Source of the DNA: Acetobacteraceae bacterium
GTDB taxonomy: Bacteria; Pseudomonadota; Alphaproteobacteria; Acetobacterales; Acetobacteraceae
NCBI GenBank assembly: GCA_947474705.1
Contig: CANJJS010000014.1
Coordinates: 1 to 64,000, forward strand
DNA: 64,000 nt
Reading direction: 5' to 3'
The position numbers and the translations under genes are program-made. A model generated the notes under the pieces. The model was not told the DNA's origin, ran no database searches, and saw nothing but the letters and a program-made list of their open reading frames with translations. Below are positions 60,942 to 64,000 of the stretch, piece after piece. Position 1 is the first letter of the stretch. Each line of letters starts with the position of its first letter.

Positions 60942-61655
60942 TCAACCCGCTGGGGGGACAAACATGTACCCGACGCCGCGCACGTTGCGGATGCATTGCG
61001 GCTCGCCGGGATCGGCCTCCACCTTGCGCCGGAGCCGCATGATCCGGTTGTCGATGGCGCGGTCGAAGGCCTCTGCCTCGCGGTGCGAGGTGCTTTCCAG
61101 CAGCCACTCCCGCGTCAAAGGCCGGTTGGGATTGTCCACCAGCAGCTTCAGCAGGTCGTATTCGCTGGATGCCAGATGATCCTCGGTCCCGTCCGCCAAC
61201 ACCAGAATATGCCGCTCCAGATCCAGCATCGCGGTGCCGATCCGGCGTTGTCCGAGTTGCGCCGGCGGCGGCGCGGTATCGCCCGCGCGGCGCAGCACCG
61301 CGCGCACCCGGGCCAGCAGTTCCCGGGGCTCGAAAGGTTTCGGAATGTAATCGTCGGCGCCTGACTCGAGCCCCACGAAACGATCGACCGTGTCGGTCGC
61401 CGCCGTGAGCATGATGATGCCGACCCGGCTCGACCGTGCCCGCAGCCAGCGGGCCAGGGTGAAGCCATCCTCTGGCTCGCCGAGATGGACGTCGAGGATG
61501 GCGAGGTCGGGCATATTGGCCTGCGCGATTCGCTTAAGATCCGCGCCGGAGGCGACGGCCGCGACTTTCAGACCGTTTTTGCCCAGAAATTCGGCGACGA
61601 CCTGACGTTGAAACGCCTCGTCCTCGACCAGCACGATTCTCAGCGGACCGTCCAA
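60942..61655 (-). CDS. OmpR-family response regulator
   Basis: A 237-residue protein with a receiver domain (RIVLVEDEAFQRQVVAEFL, phospho-Asp in LAILDVHLGEPEDGF, KPFEPRELLARVRAVL with the conserved Lys) and a C-terminal winged-helix DNA-binding domain (LASSEYDLLKLLVDNPNRPLTREWLL, DNRIMRLRRKVE). No histidine kinase is adjacent, so it is orphaned here. The gene sits between two inverted REP-like repeats. The stimulus and target genes cannot be told. Confidence 0.93.
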   Translation of the reverse strand: MDGPLRIVLVEDEAFQRQVVAEFLGKNGLKVAAVASGADLKRIAQANMPDLAILDVHLGEPEDGFTLARWLRARSSRVGIIMLTAATDTVDRFVGLESGADDYIPKPFEPRELLARVRAVLRRAGDTAPPPAQLGQRRIGTAMLDLERHILVLADGTEDHLASSEYDLLKLLVDNPNRPLTREWLLESTSHREAEAFDRAIDNRIMRLRRKVEADPGEPQCIRNVRGVGYMFVPPAG

Positions 61656-61787
61656 CGCCGCGACTCCCCCAGCATTCCGTGGTCATTATCGCGCAACGCG
61701 CGGGATTTGCCAGCCCCCGGCGGCGCGGGGGTTGGCCAAATCGGGGGACCGGTCTCGGCACAGAGCCGCTTTTCTGGCCCTTCCGGT

Positions 61788-61852
61788 GGCCCGATCAAGT
61801 CGGGCCATGACGAAGAGAGGCCGTGCCAGACATCGAACTTTCATTCCATGGT
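61788..61852 (-). repeat. REP-like repeat, right copy of an inverted pair
   Basis: The reverse strand reads TTCGATGTCTGGCACGGCCT followed by the LFVMARLDRA-type reading, pairing with 60767-60831. It lies between the response regulator start and the MBL-hydrolase gene stop. The two copies flank the regulator gene at about 1 kb spacing. Confidence 0.6.
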
Positions 61853-61878
61853 TGTACGGCAGCGGCAAGGCCCCGCGA

Positions 61879-63006
61879 TCAGGCGGTGAAGGTGAAGCGG
61901 CTGCCGGTGGTGCAGGCGATCAGCTTGCCCGGCAGCTCCCGTTTCGCGACATCCATGAAATTGCCGCCGGAGCAGTGCATCGGAATCAGGTGGTCGATAT
62001 CGAATTTCTTCAGTTCGGCGACGATCCGCTCCAGGTATGGCAACTGCGCCGGGGCGAGGTGGAAGCCGCCGCACAGCGCGTGGATTTTCTCGACACCGGT
62101 CACCTCCTGCGCCCGTTTCAGCGTGTTGATAATACCGGCATGGCCGCAGGAGGTAATGACCACCAGGCCGCGATCGCCGAGTTTGAAGCAGGTCGCGTGC
62201 TCGTGCAGGTGCTGGTCGGGGACGGGAGTCCCGGCCAGTTCCTCGGCGGTGAAATGCGGGTCGGCGTAAGCGGAGATCGCGCATCCCCCGCCGTTCTTTT
62301 CGCCGAACACCACGAAGGTGTTCGGCAGCACCTTTTCCACGCTGACGCGCGGCACCGTGCCCGTGGTGAAGGCATGACCTTCGACGACGATCGGCAGTTC
62401 GGACAATACCGGTTGCACCCGCGCCGCTTTCAGGTCGCGCCGGTCGAGCATGCCGTAAGACTGAAACGTCCCGTCGTCCTGTCGTTGCAGGCGCTGACAG
62501 AACGCGTCCTCGCCGCCCAGATACAGCTTCAGATCGGCTTTCATCTTGTCGCGGTGTTGCTTCAGGAAGCCCAGCATGCCGCCGAGATGGTCCAGATGCC
62601 CGTGGCTGAGGATCAGCGCGTCGATGTTGCTCAGATCGGTCCCGAGGAGGCCGAGATTGGTGTTCAGCGCGTCTCCGGTGAAACCGAAATCCAGGAGGAA
62701 GCGTTTGGTCTCCTTACCCTTGGTGGACGCGAGGTGCAGCGACAGGCCCCATTCGCTTTGCAGGGTTTTGCCATTGAACGAGGCCGGGGCGCGGACGCGT
62801 TCGACGGCGACACCGGGCGGGACGGCCGGGGCGATGAAGATGTCGTGCGCGCCGTCCAGCAGCACCCGCATGGTCAGCGTGTCCACGACCGGCGCCGCGA
62901 TCCGGATCCCGGCGGCGGCGGGATCGGCGACGCCGTAGCAGGCGAGGAACGCGCCGCTGGCGCCGGCGGCGTGGAGGAAGCCGCGGCGGTTCAACGTGGA
63001 TGCCAT
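61879..63006 (-). CDS. Tat-type exported MBL-fold metallo-hydrolase
   Basis: From ATG 63006 (375 residues, MASTLNRRGFLHAAGASGAF) it has a Tat-type signal with RRGF. The metallo-beta-lactamase motif is ALILSHGHLDHLGG (H-x-H-x-D-H), and further ligands sit in VITSCGHAGIINT and LIPMHCSGG. The Cys residues next to the later His recall the YfiN/MptA-type dihydropterin-related branch, but the substrate is unknown. It is probably periplasmic. Single gene, with 120 bp to the next. Confidence 0.88.
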   Translation of the reverse strand: MASTLNRRGFLHAAGASGAFLACYGVADPAAAGIRIAAPVVDTLTMRVLLDGAHDIFIAPAVPPGVAVERVRAPASFNGKTLQSEWGLSLHLASTKGKETKRFLLDFGFTGDALNTNLGLLGTDLSNIDALILSHGHLDHLGGMLGFLKQHRDKMKADLKLYLGGEDAFCQRLQRQDDGTFQSYGMLDRRDLKAARVQPVLSELPIVVEGHAFTTGTVPRVSVEKVLPNTFVVFGEKNGGGCAISAYADPHFTAEELAGTPVPDQHLHEHATCFKLGDRGLVVITSCGHAGIINTLKRAQEVTGVEKIHALCGGFHLAPAQLPYLERIVAELKKFDIDHLIPMHCSGGNFMDVAKRELPGKLIACTTGSRFTFTA

Positions 63007-63128
63007 GAGTGCTGTTCTCCGTTGAGGCGGAAAGTCGCCCGGCGGGTGGAGCAACCGGCGTGCCGGGGCCTTTCGTTAACCGCGAGCGTATCGAACGCGA
63101 TCGCGGCTGGCAACGCGCGGGGATCGGG

Positions 63129-63476
63129 TCACGATGTCGCCGCGGGCAGGCCGGGCGGACTCGCGGGCGAAGGCCGCCGCCGTCTGGGTGACGGTGTCTT
63201 ACCGTCCAAACCGAATGGCGCGGGATCGCGGAGCGCCGCGCGCGGGGTTTGCGCGCCGGCCACCGCGCGTTTCAGCCGTTCCAGCGCGCCGTCCGCCGGC
63301 GGGCCGCTCAGCCCGATCAGAAAATCCGCGATCAGCGCGCGGACAGAGGGCGGGTAGGTCTGGGCCAGGCGCCGGTAGAATCGCGACACGGCGCCCCGGT
63401 CCCGGGGATCGATCCCCGCGAGGCAGGCGGCGACGGCGGCGAACATAACGGGAGAGGCGGGCATCAGCGTCTGCAT
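63129..63476 (-). CDS. Small uncharacterised protein
   Basis: A 115-residue ORF whose start overlaps the end of the upstream gene by 13 bp. The first half (FAAVAACLAGIDPRDRGAVSRFYRRLAQTYPPSVRALIADFLIGL) looks helical, and the tail is Pro/Arg rich and probably disordered. I recognise no domain. Codon use and the overlap make it a fair candidate gene, probably co-transcribed with the gene at the window edge. Confidence 0.5.
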   Translation of the reverse strand: MQTLMPASPVMFAAVAACLAGIDPRDRGAVSRFYRRLAQTYPPSVRALIADFLIGLSGPPADGALERLKRAVAGAQTPRAALRDPAPFGLDGKTPSPRRRRPSPASPPGLPAATS

Positions 63477-64000
63477 CCATCCATGGTCCGGGAAAAATCC
63501 GCCGCCGCCGCCGGTGTCAACTGAAAATACCGCCCATCGTTTTCCCTGGGCATCAACAAGCCCGAGGGGAGCCCGATATGCGGGGCGACATTTTGAAACC
63601 CCTTATCGACGTACCAGCGCAGCAAGGTCTCGCCGCCCTCTGGGGCCGCGTGCAGCCACAACCGCCCCCCCGGCGCCCCGTTCAGCCCGAGCGTCACGGC
63701 GATATCCAGTGTGGCGGAGGTGCGGAGTTGAGGGCGGCCCCGACCCTCCACCGCGTTTCTGGGCGCGGCCGTGACATACCAGACATAGACCGCGGGCAGG
63801 GCGAAATCCTGTGGCCAACGCTCATTTTCCAGCAGGGCGATCATGCCGAGGGGAAAATCGTCGGTGGCAAGGGAGAGTTGGAAAAGGCGGGGGCGGCGGA
63901 CCACGCCGACGGCGAAGGTCAGGATCGGAATCTCCCAAAGCCAGTCCCAGTCGCGATCCGGACGCGTGGCATCGGCCCGGATGAAAGGCGCGTGAACAAG
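63464..64000 (-). CDS. Uncharacterised protein, possibly acyltransferase-like (5' end beyond window)
   Basis: The frame stays open to the window edge: upstream of the track's GTG the reading continues as PFIRADATRPDRDWDWLWEIPILTFAVGVVRRPRLFQLSL, so the gene begins outside the window. The visible 178 residues contain LYLHA-like RLWLHAAPEGGETLLRWYVDKGFQNV, which recalls a GNAT acetyltransferase strand-helix, but no cofactor loop is evident. The stop is at 63464-63466. Its function is unassigned. Confidence 0.6.
   Translation of the reverse strand, partial: LVHAPFIRADATRPDRDWDWLWEIPILTFAVGVVRRPRLFQLSLATDDFPLGMIALLENERWPQDFALPAVYVWYVTAAPRNAVEGRGRPQLRTSATLDIAVTLGLNGAPGGRLWLHAAPEGGETLLRWYVDKGFQNVAPHIGLPSGLLMPRENDGRYFQLTPAAAADFSRTMDGCRR

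Overview
The window is GC-rich bacterial DNA from an alphaproteobacterium, most likely an Acetobacteraceae/Rhodospirillales-type soil or water organism (inference). The grounds are a class I lysyl-tRNA synthetase, the pepA-holC pair, a NasS-NasT nitrate regulator pair, ETF-ubiquinone oxidoreductase, MlaA/MlaC, a PEP-CTERM protein, and GC-rich fold-back intergenic repeats in three places. I saw no rRNA, tRNA or CRISPR array.

Layout. 1-1.7 kb is mobile-element debris: an IS21-like end running off the window edge, inserted in the remnant of an ISNCY-like transposase gene, then a serine recombinase coupled to an HNH endonuclease. 1.9-10.3 kb mixes an HpaB-type hydroxylase, a luciferase-like oxidoreductase, cysS, trmJ and an FkbH-like protein with its own acyl carrier protein. 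10.4-16.8 kb has a PhyH oxygenase, an NHL/SDR/RidA-like trio, mlaC-mlaA and metF. 16.8-21.4 kb has two large TPR enzymes (a heptosyltransferase-like one and a sulfotransferase) beside a PEP-CTERM surface protein whose promoter is a textbook sigma-54 site. 22.3-26.3 kb is a four-gene catabolic operon. 26.5-33 kb carries an ABC-F ATPase, holC, pepA and a Sua5-type tRNA modification gene. 34.4-40.7 kb is a six-gene operon of ETF-QO, two thiolase-like proteins without the nucleophilic cysteine, a DUF35 protein, a periplasmic binding protein and a VOC protein, which looks like an acyl-CoA/retro-aldol degradation unit. 40.7-44.3 kb has a cysteine-free uracil-DNA-glycosylase-like protein, a vapBC pair, an SDR and a TPMT-like methyltransferase.

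44.3-52.8 kb is a complete assimilatory nitrate cluster, nasT-nasS then nirB-nirD-nasA-cobA. Both halves start with a sigma-54 promoter, and the long nirB leader holds two adjacent hexaloop hairpins matching the ANTAR RNA target. Together these explain control by nitrogen limitation (sigma-54) plus nitrate (NasS releasing NasT). No nitrate transporter is present in the window.

52.8-58.6 kb reads leftward: lysK, an MprF-like membrane protein with a shortened synthase domain, then a small ORF, an acyl carrier protein and an MBOAT acyltransferase; together they suggest envelope lipid or glycan modification. A 360-bp imperfect palindrome separates lysK from a divergent CMD/enolase-superfamily gene pair. 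The right end has an OmpR-type regulator between inverted REP-like repeats, a Tat-type metallo-hydrolase and two poorly characterised genes, the last cut by the window edge.
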